From contig CAMVLN010000011.1 of NCBI GenBank assembly GCA_947168325.1, forward strand, positions 1 to 19,566: a DNA stretch of 19,566 bases, written 5' to 3'. Under the pieces are notes generated by a model. It saw nothing but the letters and a program-made list of their open reading frames with translations. It had not been told where the DNA came from and made no database searches. The position numbers and the translations under genes are program-made. Shown one piece after another: positions 8,052 to 16,942 of the stretch (the stretch's first letter is position 1; each line of letters opens with the position of its first letter). The DNA is from an uncultured Elusimicrobia bacterium. GTDB lineage: Bacteria; Elusimicrobiota; Endomicrobiia; Endomicrobiales; Endomicrobiaceae.

Positions 8052-9833
8052 TTAAATATTTAGCTTTTTCATAACATCGAAAGTTTTATTGTAAAAATCT
8101 TCTAAATTTAGATTTTTATCTATTGTACTTTGAGAATATAAAGCAATTGAGCATTCATCTATAATGTCTTCTATCTGTTTTATTAGTTTTGTATCTATAG
8201 ATTTCTGTTCCAATTCTTTTCTTATTTTATATGCTGTAAGCCCATCTGCAGATTGCCCCAAAACTGAAGCGAAATATTCAAGCAATCCTTTATACATATA
8301 CTCATAAAATTCTACTGTGCTTTTGGTTTTTTTTGCCTTTTGAAAATATTTTTTCGACTTTTTGTAAGCTTTTTTATTTTTTAATTTTTGTTGGTCACTA
8401 TTAATATGTTGAATATATTTGATAACTAGTCTTATTAGTATATACAACAACAGTAATGCCCCACAAATTATCCACAATATAGGTTTTGTAATAAACTTAT
8501 ATATTTTTATAAATAAGGAAAAATCTACATTTTGAGAAACATTAGCCACTCTATCATAATCAATATAATCAAAATTCTTTTTTTCTTTTTCTGTATTTGA
8601 ACTGATTTTAGGACTAGATAAATCTTCTAAAATTTTAACTTTAATATTTTTTTCAGGTAAAGTACCTATCTGTTTTGTTTGCATATTAAAATATTTTTTC
8701 GCCAAAACTTTTATTTCACCCTCACCTGCACTTAAAGGCATAATTAAAATTGTAAATTCCTTTCCTACTTCTTTATCTTGTTGTTTTATTATTTTTTCAG
8801 AAGTTTCGTACTGTTTTAAATTATCTGAAAGAACTATTTTTGGCTCTTGTATAGTTTTTATATTTCCATCTCCATATATAGAAACAACTAAATCAAACGG
8901 TTCGTTTTCTTTTTTAGTTTTTTTGTCAACAGTAGCAGAAATTTTAAAATTCCCTACCATATCTATATTTTGTGGCACTTTTAAAACTTTTACTTTTAGT
9001 TCGTCTGTAGTTAATTCTACATTTTTACTTCTTCTAAAAAAACTTGCAAAAAAATCATCATAATTTTTAGAAAAATCTTCTATTGATACCATAATCTTTG
9101 CTGGTTCTATTTTTATATATCCTTCCTCTTGAGGATAAAGTTCTGTAGAAACTTCTGTTACAATATATTCTCTTCCATTAATTTCTGTTCTATAATTATT
9201 TTGTGTAGTGTTTCCCGCAAAAAAGCCAACAAAATTAGGTGCCTGATATGAAGGATTAGACAAAATATTTACAGATGTATAAAACGAAAAAGTATAAATT
9301 ATTTTTTCATTTATGTATGCGGTTTTTTTATTTGTTGATGCTTGAACAAAAACAGCTTTTGAAGTATCAAAATTATAAACTTGAGAAGTTTGTTTTTGTT
9401 GTGGAATTTGTGTTTGTTGCATAGAAACAGAATTTGTAGGTTGAGCTTTGGATACTGTTATTGTTATAGGATCTGTTTGATACTCTTGACCATCATATCT
9501 AATTTTAAAAGACGGTATTACATATTCACCAATTTTTTTAGGGCTTAATGTATAAATATAATTTACAGAATTTGACATTTTACCATTTATTATTGACATA
9601 CTTTTTGATTGAGATGTTCCATAAATATTAAAATCTTGTAAAGTAGGAACTGAAAAATACGGTAAATTTCCCGAATCGCCCTTTACAGAAACAGTAAGTT
9701 GCAAAGTTTCGTTTAATGCCAAAGCCGTTCTATTTACACTTGATGCCATCTCTATTTTATTGGCATATATAAATGCAGAAACTGAACAAATAATTATTGC
9801 AATTAAAATAATTTTTTTTATATTTCCTACCAT
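8052..9833 (-). CDS. batD: BatD-like membrane protein
   Basis: Oxygen-tolerance/BatD family: a periplasmic beta-rich protein anchored in the inner membrane that accompanies the VWA proteins BatA and BatB. An N-terminal signal segment covers residues 5-24 (KKIILIAIIICSVSAFIYA). It is followed by the typical BatD opening, with NETLQLTVSVKGD and later LSPKKIGEYVIPSFKIRYDG, and repeats of that layout to about 400. One membrane helix lies at about 448-470 (ILWIICGALLLLYILIRLVI). A basic cytoplasmic helical tail of about 120 residues follows, so it is longer than minimal BatD proteins. Its ATG overlaps the stop of the upstream TPR gene by 7 bp (ATGGTAG), implying translational coupling. It is the last gene of the cluster; no strong terminator is visible after it. 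The biochemical role of the family is not established. Confidence 0.88.
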   Translation of the reverse strand: MVGNIKKIILIAIIICSVSAFIYANKIEMASSVNRTALALNETLQLTVSVKGDSGNLPYFSVPTLQDFNIYGTSQSKSMSIINGKMSNSVNYIYTLSPKKIGEYVIPSFKIRYDGQEYQTDPITITVSKAQPTNSVSMQQTQIPQQKQTSQVYNFDTSKAVFVQASTNKKTAYINEKIIYTFSFYTSVNILSNPSYQAPNFVGFFAGNTTQNNYRTEINGREYIVTEVSTELYPQEEGYIKIEPAKIMVSIEDFSKNYDDFFASFFRRSKNVELTTDELKVKVLKVPQNIDMVGNFKISATVDKKTKKENEPFDLVVSIYGDGNIKTIQEPKIVLSDNLKQYETSEKIIKQQDKEVGKEFTILIMPLSAGEGEIKVLAKKYFNMQTKQIGTLPEKNIKVKILEDLSSPKISSNTEKEKKNFDYIDYDRVANVSQNVDFSLFIKIYKFITKPILWIICGALLLLYILIRLVIKYIQHINSDQQKLKNKKAYKKSKKYFQKAKKTKSTVEFYEYMYKGLLEYFASVLGQSADGLTAYKIRKELEQKSIDTKLIKQIEDIIDECSIALYSQSTIDKNLNLEDFYNKTFDVMKKLNI

Positions 9834-10621
9834 GTTTTTCCACTTGCTCCTATTCTTTGAAAACCTTCACCTTCTTTAGCTTTATTATGACTCTGTTTAT
9901 CTTGCTTATCAAAATAATCTAACAAATGTTGATTGGAATTTCTTTGATTATTTTTATTTTGTTTATCTTTATCATCTTTATCATCTTTATCCTGTTTGTT
10001 TTCTTTGTCTTTATCTTGCTTATCCTTCTTATCATCTTTATTTTGTTTATCTTGATTATCTTTGCTATCCTTATCATAATTTTTTTGTTTATCATCTTTA
10101 TCTTTATTTTGTTGGCTCTGTTGATGATTTTGTTTATTATCTTTGTTTTTGTTATCTTTATTATTTTTATCATTTTTGTTGTTTTTATTATCTTTATTTT
10201 GTGACTGCTGTTCCTGTTGAATAAATTCTATATTATGTTTTGCTTGAATATCTGAACTATTTAACTTTAAAGATGCTTTGTAATAATCAAAAGCCAAATC
10301 TTTATTTTGCTTTCTATAAGCGGTATTGCCCATATTATATAATGTTGCACTTTTTAAATTTACATCTTGTGTATTATCTAAAACAATTTTATAAGTATCA
10401 ATAGCTTTATCATAATCCCCTTTTTTGTAATAAGCATTTGCTAAATTATAATTTATCATAGGATTATTTTTATCTTTATCTTGTGCCTGTTTAAAATATT
10501 TGATTGCTTTATCAAAATCATTTTTTTGATATTCTTTATTTTCTTTAATCATCAATTCATTAGCAAAAGACAACATTGAATATAAACTTAAAAGTAATAA
10601 TGTTGCAAAAAATTTTTTCAT
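9827..10621 (-). CDS. batC: BatC-like TPR protein with Asp/Lys/Asn tract
   Basis: An exported tetratricopeptide protein of the Bat cluster (called BatC or BatE in different species). A signal peptide covers residues 1-20 (MKKFFATLLLLSLYSMLSFA). About three TPR units follow at 25-135, recognisable by INYNLANAYYKKGDYDKAI and TLYNMGNTAYRKQNKDLAF. Residues 135-231 are nearly all Asn, Lys, Asp and Gln. The C-terminus returns to ordinary sequence (LLDYFDKQDK...) and ends GKTW. Short, charged low-complexity tails are usual in the family; this one is long. It probably scaffolds the periplasmic side of the VWA complex. It begins 6 bp after the batB stop and overlaps batD by 7 bp. Confidence 0.85.
   Translation of the reverse strand: MKKFFATLLLLSLYSMLSFANELMIKENKEYQKNDFDKAIKYFKQAQDKDKNNPMINYNLANAYYKKGDYDKAIDTYKIVLDNTQDVNLKSATLYNMGNTAYRKQNKDLAFDYYKASLKLNSSDIQAKHNIEFIQQEQQSQNKDNKNNKNDKNNKDNKNKDNKQNHQQSQQNKDKDDKQKNYDKDSKDNQDKQNKDDKKDKQDKDKENKQDKDDKDDKDKQNKNNQRNSNQHLLDYFDKQDKQSHNKAKEGEGFQRIGASGKTW
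9929..10219 (-). repeat. Low-complexity tract coding Asn/Lys/Asp/Gln
   Basis: About 290 bp built from irregular AAAGATAA, AATAAAGAT and AAACAAGAT units on the coding strand, encoding residues 135-231 of the BatC-like protein. It has a strong purine bias on the minus strand. The units are too irregular to be a clean tandem repeat, but slippage and length variation between strains would be expected. It also creates long open frames on the opposite strand (about 9926-10204), which I regard as artefacts. Confidence 0.7.
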
Positions 10622-10627
10622 AACAAA

Positions 10628-11620
10628 CTATTTTTCCCTTTTTGTTGTAGGAATAAACAAATATAGTAAAAAAAATATAAGAGATACTATTAAGAAATAA
10701 TAAAATCTATCTTCTAAATTGTTAAATATATTTGCTGTTCCTTCAATTTTATCTAACTTATTTAATCTATTAACTAACCCATTTAATGATGGATTTTGGT
10801 TTAGATTATAATAAACTCCACCACTTGATAATGCAATTTGTTCTAATGTAGAAGAATCTAATTTTGTTACAACAGTTTTGCCTTTTTCATCTTTTAAATA
10901 TTCTTTAAATTGCCCTTTTTCATAAGTTGGAATAGGTTCACCTTTTTGTGTTCCTATACCCACACAGAAAATTTTAGTTTGACTTTCTTTTGCAAAAGAT
11001 AATGTTTTTTTTAAGTTTCCATCAAAACTTTCTCCATCAGTAATAATAACTACAGCTTTAGCATTTGAAGGAATTTTTTTTAAACTTTCACAAGCTAAAT
11101 CTATTGCCGAAGCAATATTTGTTCCGTAAAAAGGAACAGTATTTGTATCAAGCAAAGATAAAAACATTTCAAAAGCTTTAATATCTGATGTCAAAGGACA
11201 TTGCCAATATGCTTGTCCAGCAAAAGCTATAAGCCCTATTCTTTGTCCTTTTAACTTTTCTGATAAATCTTTAAAAACAATTTTAGCTCTAGTAAGTCGA
11301 TCCGGTTTTAAATCTTGTGCCAACATGCTTCGGGAAACATCTATTGCAACAACTATATCACTAGACGAAGATTTTGCTTCTACCTGTTTAAGTCCCCATT
11401 TAGGTCTTGCTAAAGCAATAACAATAAATAAAAGTGCTAAAATAAATGAAATATTTTTTATAAATACTTTTATAAAATCTACATTTAACAAAATAGGCCA
11501 CAAAGCAGAATTTGTAAAATTATTTATAGTTTTTTTAGATAATTTAAAAGAAACTAGAAACAATATAAATACAACTAAAACCAATACTAACAATAATAAA
11601 CTATTCAAATTTTCAAACAT
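10628..11620 (-). CDS. batB: BatB, membrane-anchored VWA-domain protein
   Basis: BatB-type protein of 330 residues. Membrane helices lie at 5-24 and 57-71, then the family hallmark ALARPKWG. The von Willebrand A domain, at about 88-290, has a complete metal-ion-dependent adhesion site: DVSRS at 94-98, Thr167 in YGTNI, and Asp195 in ITDGESFD. A C-terminal membrane helix covers about 306-323. The A domain should face the periplasm, bound to Mg or Mn, and contact BatA, BatC and BatD. It starts 3 bp after the batA stop and ends 6 bp before the TPR gene, the usual batA-batB-TPR order. The assignment to BatB rather than BatA rests on its second position and on SRSMLAQDLKPDRL after the metal motif. 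Confidence 0.92.
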   Translation of the reverse strand: MFENLNSLLLLVLVLVVFILFLVSFKLSKKTINNFTNSALWPILLNVDFIKVFIKNISFILALLFIVIALARPKWGLKQVEAKSSSSDIVVAIDVSRSMLAQDLKPDRLTRAKIVFKDLSEKLKGQRIGLIAFAGQAYWQCPLTSDIKAFEMFLSLLDTNTVPFYGTNIASAIDLACESLKKIPSNAKAVVIITDGESFDGNLKKTLSFAKESQTKIFCVGIGTQKGEPIPTYEKGQFKEYLKDEKGKTVVTKLDSSTLEQIALSSGGVYYNLNQNPSLNGLVNRLNKLDKIEGTANIFNNLEDRFYYFLIVSLIFFLLYLFIPTTKREK

Positions 11621-11623
11621 TGA

Positions 11624-12610
11624 TTATGGCAACCTTTTTAATATTGTAATTTTCAGCAAAAAACCCAAAATTAAAATCCAAAATGCAGGGAATAAAACTT
11701 TTTTATATTGTTCGTTATAATTGACTGATTTTGTATATTCTACTGTTGTTTTTTCAAGTTTATCTATACTTGAAAAAGCATTATATAAATCTTTAGATGT
11801 TTGTGCTAAAAAATATTCGCCATCTGTTTTCATAGCAATTTCTTTAAGCAAAGCTTCGTCTAAATCGTTACCTTGTGATTGAACCTGTCTTTTTCCCCAA
11901 AATAAATCTTCCACTTCGTAATAATCTTTATCGCTACCAATACCAACTGTATAAATTTTTATACCATTATCTTTTGCTAACTGTGCAGCTGTAATAGGAC
12001 TAATATCCCCTCTATTATTTGCACCATCCGTAAGCAACACAATAATTTTACTTTTACTATCAATTTTTGAAAGTCTATTAACTGCAGTTGCAAGTGCATT
12101 CCCTATTGCAGTTCCATCTGTTTTTGTCATTCTAGTATTTACTATATCAACAAAATTGACCAAAGCATCTTTATCTAAAGTTAAAGGACATTGTGTAAAA
12201 GCAACTTCACTAAAAACCACTATTCCAATTCTATCACTTACTCTTTTTAAAATAAATTCTTTTGCTCTTTCTTTAGCATTTTGTATTCTTGAAATATTAA
12301 CTGTAGGATCCACTGCTTCCATGCTTGTAGAAGTATCCATAACAAGCATAATATCTATACCATTTGCTTGAAAATTTTCATATTTTGAAGAACTCTGCGG
12401 TCTTGCAAGGGCAATAATTACCAAACTTATCCCTAACAACATCAATATATCTGGAAGTATCAAAAATTTTGTTCTTATTCCAGTTTCCTTACCAAAAAAA
12501 GATAAAGTTGAAAATTTTAAAAAACTCTTTCTATAATATTTTTCTTTTACAAAAAAAAATATCAAAATTATAGGTATTAATAATAACAAATATGTATATA
12601 AAAATCTCAT
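11624..12610 (-). CDS. batA: BatA, membrane-anchored VWA-domain protein
   Basis: BatA-type protein of 328 residues. Two N-terminal membrane helices (4-20 and about 52-69) are followed by the family motif IIALARPQSS. A VWA domain at about 85-290 carries the metal site DTSTS at 92-96, Thr167 (DGTAIG) and Asp195 (LLTDGANNRGD). A C-terminal helix lies at 307-324. Paired with BatB it is expected to form the membrane VWA core on which the MoxR ATPase acts. Its ATG overlaps the TGA of the preceding gene (ATGA), so translation is probably coupled. That overlap also shows TGA is a stop codon here. Confidence 0.93.
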   Translation of the reverse strand: MRFLYTYLLLLIPIILIFFFVKEKYYRKSFLKFSTLSFFGKETGIRTKFLILPDILMLLGISLVIIALARPQSSSKYENFQANGIDIMLVMDTSTSMEAVDPTVNISRIQNAKERAKEFILKRVSDRIGIVVFSEVAFTQCPLTLDKDALVNFVDIVNTRMTKTDGTAIGNALATAVNRLSKIDSKSKIIVLLTDGANNRGDISPITAAQLAKDNGIKIYTVGIGSDKDYYEVEDLFWGKRQVQSQGNDLDEALLKEIAMKTDGEYFLAQTSKDLYNAFSSIDKLEKTTVEYTKSVNYNEQYKKVLFPAFWILILGFLLKITILKRLP

Positions 12611-13482
12611 AACTCTTCTATAAATTTCTTTGCTATATTAAAATCTTTTTCAATTTCTTCTTCAGTTGGTATAAGTTTTGCAAATTTAACAAAATCACAA
12701 TTTAATAAATAATTTTTTAATTCTCTATTATGTTCTGGTACAATCTTATTTTTTAACATCAAATAAAGCTCAGTAGTAGTTTTTTCCATTCCGTCAATAG
12801 AATAAGTTCTTGAAACATAAAATCTTATAATATCTGACAACTTATCGTAATATTCTTTAATGTGCCCTTTTTTAACTAAATCAAGAGTTATTAAATCGCT
12901 AAGCTGTTTCCAAGCATATTCTTTAGGAGGTATAGCTTGTATAATTTCTTCCTGTGTTGGTTTTCTAGTTTTTCTCTTAATACATTTATATAATAAGTAA
13001 ACCACACCTGCTACAAATATAATTACTAAAATAAAAAACAAATACCATAGTAATCCATGATTAAACTTTGATATTCCTTTTATATCTAAAATGTCTTGAG
13101 ATGTTTTTTGTGGATTTAAAACACTTTTTATTTCTACAGGTAAAGCTTTAGTTTTTATAACTTTTTGTTGATTTTCATATTCATATTGAAGTTCTACAGA
13201 TAACAATTCTACTTTTCCGGACTTATATGCCGATAAAATAAAATTTAAAGAACTATCTTGAGCTGGCTGAACATCCAACAACTCAAAATCACCAAAATTC
13301 AATCCTTTTAATTTTGATTTATCTAAAGAATCTATAGTTAATCCACTTGCTTTTATACTAAGACAAACTTTATCACCAACTGTAATATTGTCTTGTGGTG
13401 ATAAAGCTTGTTCAAAAGCATATACATCAACTATCAATAATAACAAAAAAACTATTGATGTTATTTTACTACAAAAAAACAT
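12607..13482 (-). CDS. DUF4381-like membrane protein of the Bat cluster
   Basis: 291 residues with the layout of the small protein usually found between the DUF58 gene and batA. A signal segment covers 5-22. A short periplasmic beta-sandwich-like part lies at about 25-130, resembling one BatD unit (LSAYKSGKVELLSVELQYEY). One membrane helix lies at 144-165, then a cytoplasmic helical domain with the characteristic YYDKLSDIIRFYVSR and MEKTTTELYLML motifs (about 205-245). Family knowledge places it with MoxR, BatA and BatB at the inner membrane; its activity is unknown. It begins 36 bp after the Sel1-repeat gene with a weak ribosome site (AAGAAG) and ends in a 4-bp overlap with batA. Confidence 0.8.
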   Translation of the reverse strand: MFFCSKITSIVFLLLLIVDVYAFEQALSPQDNITVGDKVCLSIKASGLTIDSLDKSKLKGLNFGDFELLDVQPAQDSSLNFILSAYKSGKVELLSVELQYEYENQQKVIKTKALPVEIKSVLNPQKTSQDILDIKGISKFNHGLLWYLFFILVIIFVAGVVYLLYKCIKRKTRKPTQEEIIQAIPPKEYAWKQLSDLITLDLVKKGHIKEYYDKLSDIIRFYVSRTYSIDGMEKTTTELYLMLKNKIVPEHNRELKNYLLNCDFVKFAKLIPTEEEIEKDFNIAKKFIEEL

Positions 13483-13518
13483 ATTTTGTTTTTACTTCTT
13501 TATATCTAAACTATTTAT

Positions 13519-14820
13519 TTATCTTCTAAAACCTCTTCTTCTATTCGTATTCGTACCTCTGTTTTTTTGAACTTTCTTTTCCTCTCTTACCTCTTCTTCC
13601 TCAAACTTTGATTTTGCTTTATCAAAATTTTTTTCATCTTCAGACATCATATCTAGCTTTTTTTCTACTAGCTCTTTTTCTAAACTTCCTGCTTTAATTT
13701 TAGATTTTGTTTCTTTTTCAGCTGAAACTGAGGCGGCGGTTAATGCATTTAACTCTTTCAATTTCGTTTTTGCTCCTTCATGACCTTGTTTCGCTGCTAA
13801 AACAAGCCACTTCTTTGCTTCTCCATTATTTTGTTTTACACCTTCACCTTTAGAATACATATATCCAACCATGTACTGTGCATCTAAATCTTTTGTTAGA
13901 TCTGCATATTTTTTATAATATTCAAAAGCTTTTTTATCATCTTTGCTTCTACCTAACCCTTTGTAATACATGTCCCCTAACATATAAACAGCATCTTTGT
14001 TTCCACCATCTGCTGCTTCTTTAAAATATCTAAATGCAACCTCAAAATCTGTTTCCCCAGCATCACCATTGCTATACATATATCCCAAAGCATATTTTGC
14101 ATCTATATTTCCTTGTTTCGCTGCTTCTTTATAAAATTTCAATGCTGCTTTATAATTCCCTCTGTTATAGTAATCGTTACCAACCTCATATTGTGCTTTG
14201 TCATAACCCGAATCAGAGGATTCTTTATATAGATTGATAGCTTTTTTATAATCTTTAACAATAAAATCACCTTCTTCATACATTTTTGCTAAACAATATT
14301 GCGCTTTTTTATCTTTTTTTATAGAAGCTTTCTGATACCATTCATATGCTACTTCTTTATCTTGTTTTACAAATGTTCCATTATAGTACAAATCCCCCAT
14401 ATAACACTGTGCTTCTGGATAACCATCTTCTGCAGCTTGTTTATAATATTTCAAAGCTTGTTCTAGATCTTTTCCATTAGACTTCGCACTCTTTTCATAT
14501 ATCTTCCCTAAATAAAACTTTGCTTTATTTGATCCTTGCTCTGCTGCTTTTTCATACCAAGACATAGCATTTTTATCACTTTGTTTTATACCATTACCGT
14601 TAGCATAAAGATTACCTACTTCAATCTGTGCATCAACATACTTTTGTGAAGCAGATTTTTTAAACCATTTGTATGCTTCAGCATAATTCTTTTCTCTAAG
14701 ATAATCCATCCCTATTTCATACTGTGCCATAGGATCTTTTTCTTTTTCATTAACGGCTGATATCACTTGCCCTACTCCAAATAACAATAAAACCAAAACC
14801 AAGCTAACTACATTTCTCAT
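13519..14820 (-). CDS. Exported Sel1-repeat protein within the Bat cluster
   Basis: 433 residues. A signal peptide (MRNVVSLVLVLLLFGVGQVISA) is followed by about nine Sel1-like repeats of 32-37 residues from about residue 33 to 345. Most begin AQYxxGxxY or AKYxLGxMY and continue with AxxWYxKAAxxG. The last 80 residues are charged (Glu/Lys-rich, probably coiled coil) and end in an Arg-rich tail (NTNRRRGFRR). Sel1 repeats make alpha-solenoid scaffolds for protein-protein contacts; the signal peptide puts this one in the periplasm or outside. It lies 24 bp after the DUF58 gene and 36 bp before the DUF4381-like gene, so it is surely co-transcribed. I do not know it as a standard Bat component. A scaffold for the VWA complex is the simplest inference. 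Confidence 0.85.
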   Translation of the reverse strand: MRNVVSLVLVLLLFGVGQVISAVNEKEKDPMAQYEIGMDYLREKNYAEAYKWFKKSASQKYVDAQIEVGNLYANGNGIKQSDKNAMSWYEKAAEQGSNKAKFYLGKIYEKSAKSNGKDLEQALKYYKQAAEDGYPEAQCYMGDLYYNGTFVKQDKEVAYEWYQKASIKKDKKAQYCLAKMYEEGDFIVKDYKKAINLYKESSDSGYDKAQYEVGNDYYNRGNYKAALKFYKEAAKQGNIDAKYALGYMYSNGDAGETDFEVAFRYFKEAADGGNKDAVYMLGDMYYKGLGRSKDDKKAFEYYKKYADLTKDLDAQYMVGYMYSKGEGVKQNNGEAKKWLVLAAKQGHEGAKTKLKELNALTAASVSAEKETKSKIKAGSLEKELVEKKLDMMSEDEKNFDKAKSKFEEEEVREEKKVQKNRGTNTNRRRGFRR

Positions 14821-14844
14821 TTCTACTATTCCCCCTAAATATTA

Positions 14845-15729
14845 TTAATGTCTAGACATTCTTTCCTGTCTTGACTTAAAGAAATTTATTAATTCTAATA
14901 TATAAGATCTGTCTGTATATATATTCATTACATCTGTTTTTGAATCTCTAAAAACTTCATACAAATGATTCTGATACCTATTTAAATTTTTGTAATACTC
15001 TCTTTCAACATTTTTAGAAGAAAAATCTACATTTATCAACAAACCTGTTTCAGCATCTTGTATTGTAAATATCCCTTTTTTAGGGATTTCCTGTTCTTTT
15101 TGATCTAAAATTTTTATACAAACAAAATCATGCTTTTTTGCCGTAACTTTCAACATACTATCAAAATTAACATCATAAAAATCAGAAATCAAAAAAACCA
15201 AAACTTTTTTTTTGCACAACTTATTTAAATACTTTAAAGCATTCTCTATATTCGTTCTTTTATTCTGTGGTTTATAACTTAATATCGTATCTATCAGTCT
15301 AAGAATATGCTTCTTGTTTTTTTTCGGCTCAATATAATGCTCTATAATATCAGTGAATGCAAGTAAACCTGCTTTATCACCATTTTTAAGTGCAGAAAAA
15401 GCAAGAACAGCAGTAAGCTCTGCAATTAAATCTTTTTTAGTAATATTTTTACTTCCAAATTGACCAGAAGCACTTAAATCAACAACAAACATTACTGTCT
15501 GCTCTCTTTCTTCATCATACTTTTTTATATAAGGCTTATCTCTCCTAGCAGTAACATTCCACGATATTCTTCTAATATCATCACCAGGAACATATTCTCT
15601 TACTTCACTAAATTCTAATCCCTGTCCTTTAAAAATACTGTGATACTTACCGGAAAAGACATCATCAACAAGTTTTTTTGATTTAAGCTCTATATTTTTT
15701 ACCTTTGATAAAATTTCACTACTAATCAT
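14845..15729 (-). CDS. DUF58 family protein (MoxR partner)
   Basis: 294 residues with the DUF58 signature at 35-57 (GQGLEFSEVREYVPGDD, then IRRISW). The following VWA-like fold has DLSAS at 84-88. No membrane helix or signal peptide is present, so it is cytoplasmic or peripheral, as in the short DUF58 proteins found next to moxR. In this family the protein pairs with the MoxR ATPase and links it to membrane VWA proteins; the mechanism is not settled. It is separated from moxR by 217 bp carrying a hairpin and a candidate promoter, and is followed after 24 bp by the Sel1-repeat gene. Confidence 0.9.
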   Translation of the reverse strand: MISSEILSKVKNIELKSKKLVDDVFSGKYHSIFKGQGLEFSEVREYVPGDDIRRISWNVTARRDKPYIKKYDEEREQTVMFVVDLSASGQFGSKNITKKDLIAELTAVLAFSALKNGDKAGLLAFTDIIEHYIEPKKNKKHILRLIDTILSYKPQNKRTNIENALKYLNKLCKKKVLVFLISDFYDVNFDSMLKVTAKKHDFVCIKILDQKEQEIPKKGIFTIQDAETGLLINVDFSSKNVEREYYKNLNRYQNHLYEVFRDSKTDVMNIYTDRSYILELINFFKSRQERMSRH

Positions 15730-15790
15730 CTAAAAAGATAACCTCAACTATTTTTAGTATTAACATTCCGAAGATTTCTCGTTTAAAACT

Positions 15791-15819
15791 AATATATAAA
15801 GTATAATCTTATCTTACAA
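15791..15819 (-). promoter_or_regulatory. Candidate promoter for the DUF58-bat genes
   Basis: On the minus strand TTGTAA (15814-15819) and TATATT (15791-15796) are 17 bases apart, about 62 bases before the DUF58 start. It follows the hairpin at 15860-15906. The match is moderate and the region is AT-rich, so this is a candidate only. Confidence 0.35.
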
Positions 15820-15859
15820 AAATTCTATCTCAATTTAGATTTTTTATTGTTTATAAATA

Positions 15860-15906
15860 ATAAAAAAATCAAAAAAACAACGATCTAGTTTCATCTTTCT
15901 TGATTT
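15860..15906 (-). terminator. Probable intrinsic terminator after moxR
   Basis: In the moxR transcript a stem begins AAATCAAGAAAG and pairs with the T-rich arm ending TTGATTT: 12 pairs including two G-U, a small bulge, three more pairs (AAC/GTT) and the loop TAGATC. It is followed by TTTTATTATTT. It lies 41 bases after the moxR stop codon and would end or reduce transcription into the DUF58-bat genes. Confidence 0.5.
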
Positions 15907-15946
15907 ACAATATCACTCCCTCATAACTTTTCAATTTCAATACTTT

Positions 15947-16942
15947 TTATGGAACCTCAACACCATCAAAAATCTGTTTTATTATATCGTCACTTGTAAG
16001 TTCTTGTGCATCTGCATCATAAGTAGTCAAAACTCTATGCCTCAAAACATCCAAACCAATATCTTTGATATCTTCTGGAGTAACAAAACCTCTACCTTTT
16101 AAAAAAGCAAGGGCTTTACCTGCTCTACTCAGATTAATTGTTGCCCTAGGTGATGCACCAAAAGCTATAAAATTTTTTAAATGTTCAAGGCCAAACTTTT
16201 CAGGTTTTCTTGTTGCAACAACTACATCAACTATATAATTTTTTACCTTGTCGTCAACATAAATTTCATCAACCGCTTTTTTTGCTTCTTCTAAATCTTT
16301 TAGTGTAACAACCGATTTTACTTCTATTTTTTTTCTTGTAGAATATCTTTCTAATATAGTTCTTTCTTCCTGTTCTGTAGGATAATCTAATTTTAGCTTA
16401 AGCATAAATCTATCAACTTGTGCCTCTGCCAAAGGATACGTTCCTTCTTGTTCTATGGGATTTTGTGTAGCTAAAACTAAAAAAGGATCTGGTAGCGGAT
16501 ATGTGACATCACCAATCGTAACTTGTCTTTCCTGCATAGCTTCTAAAAAAGCACTCTGAACTTTTGCTGGAGCCCTATTTATTTCGTCTGCCAGTATAAA
16601 ATTTGAAAAAACCGGTCCTTTTTTTACATTGAAATCACATTGCTTTGAATCGTATATTAAAGTTCCTGTTAAATCAGAAGGCAACAAATCAGGGGTAAAC
16701 TGTATTCTTTTAAAGTCTCCCGATACTGCTTTTGCCATAGAATTAACCGCCAAAGTCTTTGCCAAACCAGGAACACCCTCTAACAAAACATGCCCATCAG
16801 ACAAAAGCCCAACCAACATTCTTTCAAGAACATAACTTTGACCAACTATAACTTTTGAAACTTCACTTAATAATCCGACTATAGACGAGGACTGTTGTTT
16901 TACTTTTTCATTTAAACTCTTAATGTCTATACTTCCTGCCAC
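15947..16942 (-). CDS. moxR: MoxR family AAA+ ATPase
   Basis: 331 residues, the usual size for MoxR. AAA+ motifs are complete: Walker A GVPGLAKT (56-63), Walker B ILADE (116-120) followed by INRAPAKVQSAFLEAMQER, sensor 1 ATQN (158-161), the TYPLAEAQVDRF segment, and sensor 2 GASPRA (262-267). MoxR ATPases act as chaperones for VWA-domain clients, here most likely the DUF58, BatA and BatB proteins encoded downstream. The start codon is GTG, chosen because TGAGGAG lies six bases upstream (16949-16955) and the family N-terminus fits. The gene is cytoplasmic, first of the cluster, with the IS element 326 bp upstream. Confidence 0.95.
   Translation of the reverse strand: MAGSIDIKSLNEKVKQQSSSIVGLLSEVSKVIVGQSYVLERMLVGLLSDGHVLLEGVPGLAKTLAVNSMAKAVSGDFKRIQFTPDLLPSDLTGTLIYDSKQCDFNVKKGPVFSNFILADEINRAPAKVQSAFLEAMQERQVTIGDVTYPLPDPFLVLATQNPIEQEGTYPLAEAQVDRFMLKLKLDYPTEQEERTILERYSTRKKIEVKSVVTLKDLEEAKKAVDEIYVDDKVKNYIVDVVVATRKPEKFGLEHLKNFIAFGASPRATINLSRAGKALAFLKGRGFVTPEDIKDIGLDVLRHRVLTTYDADAQELTSDDIIKQIFDGVEVP

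Noticed and set aside
9926..10204. Long Ile/Leu/Phe-only frame on the plus strand
   Set aside because: It is the antisense of the Asn/Lys/Asp/Gln tract of the BatC-like gene; composition alone explains it.
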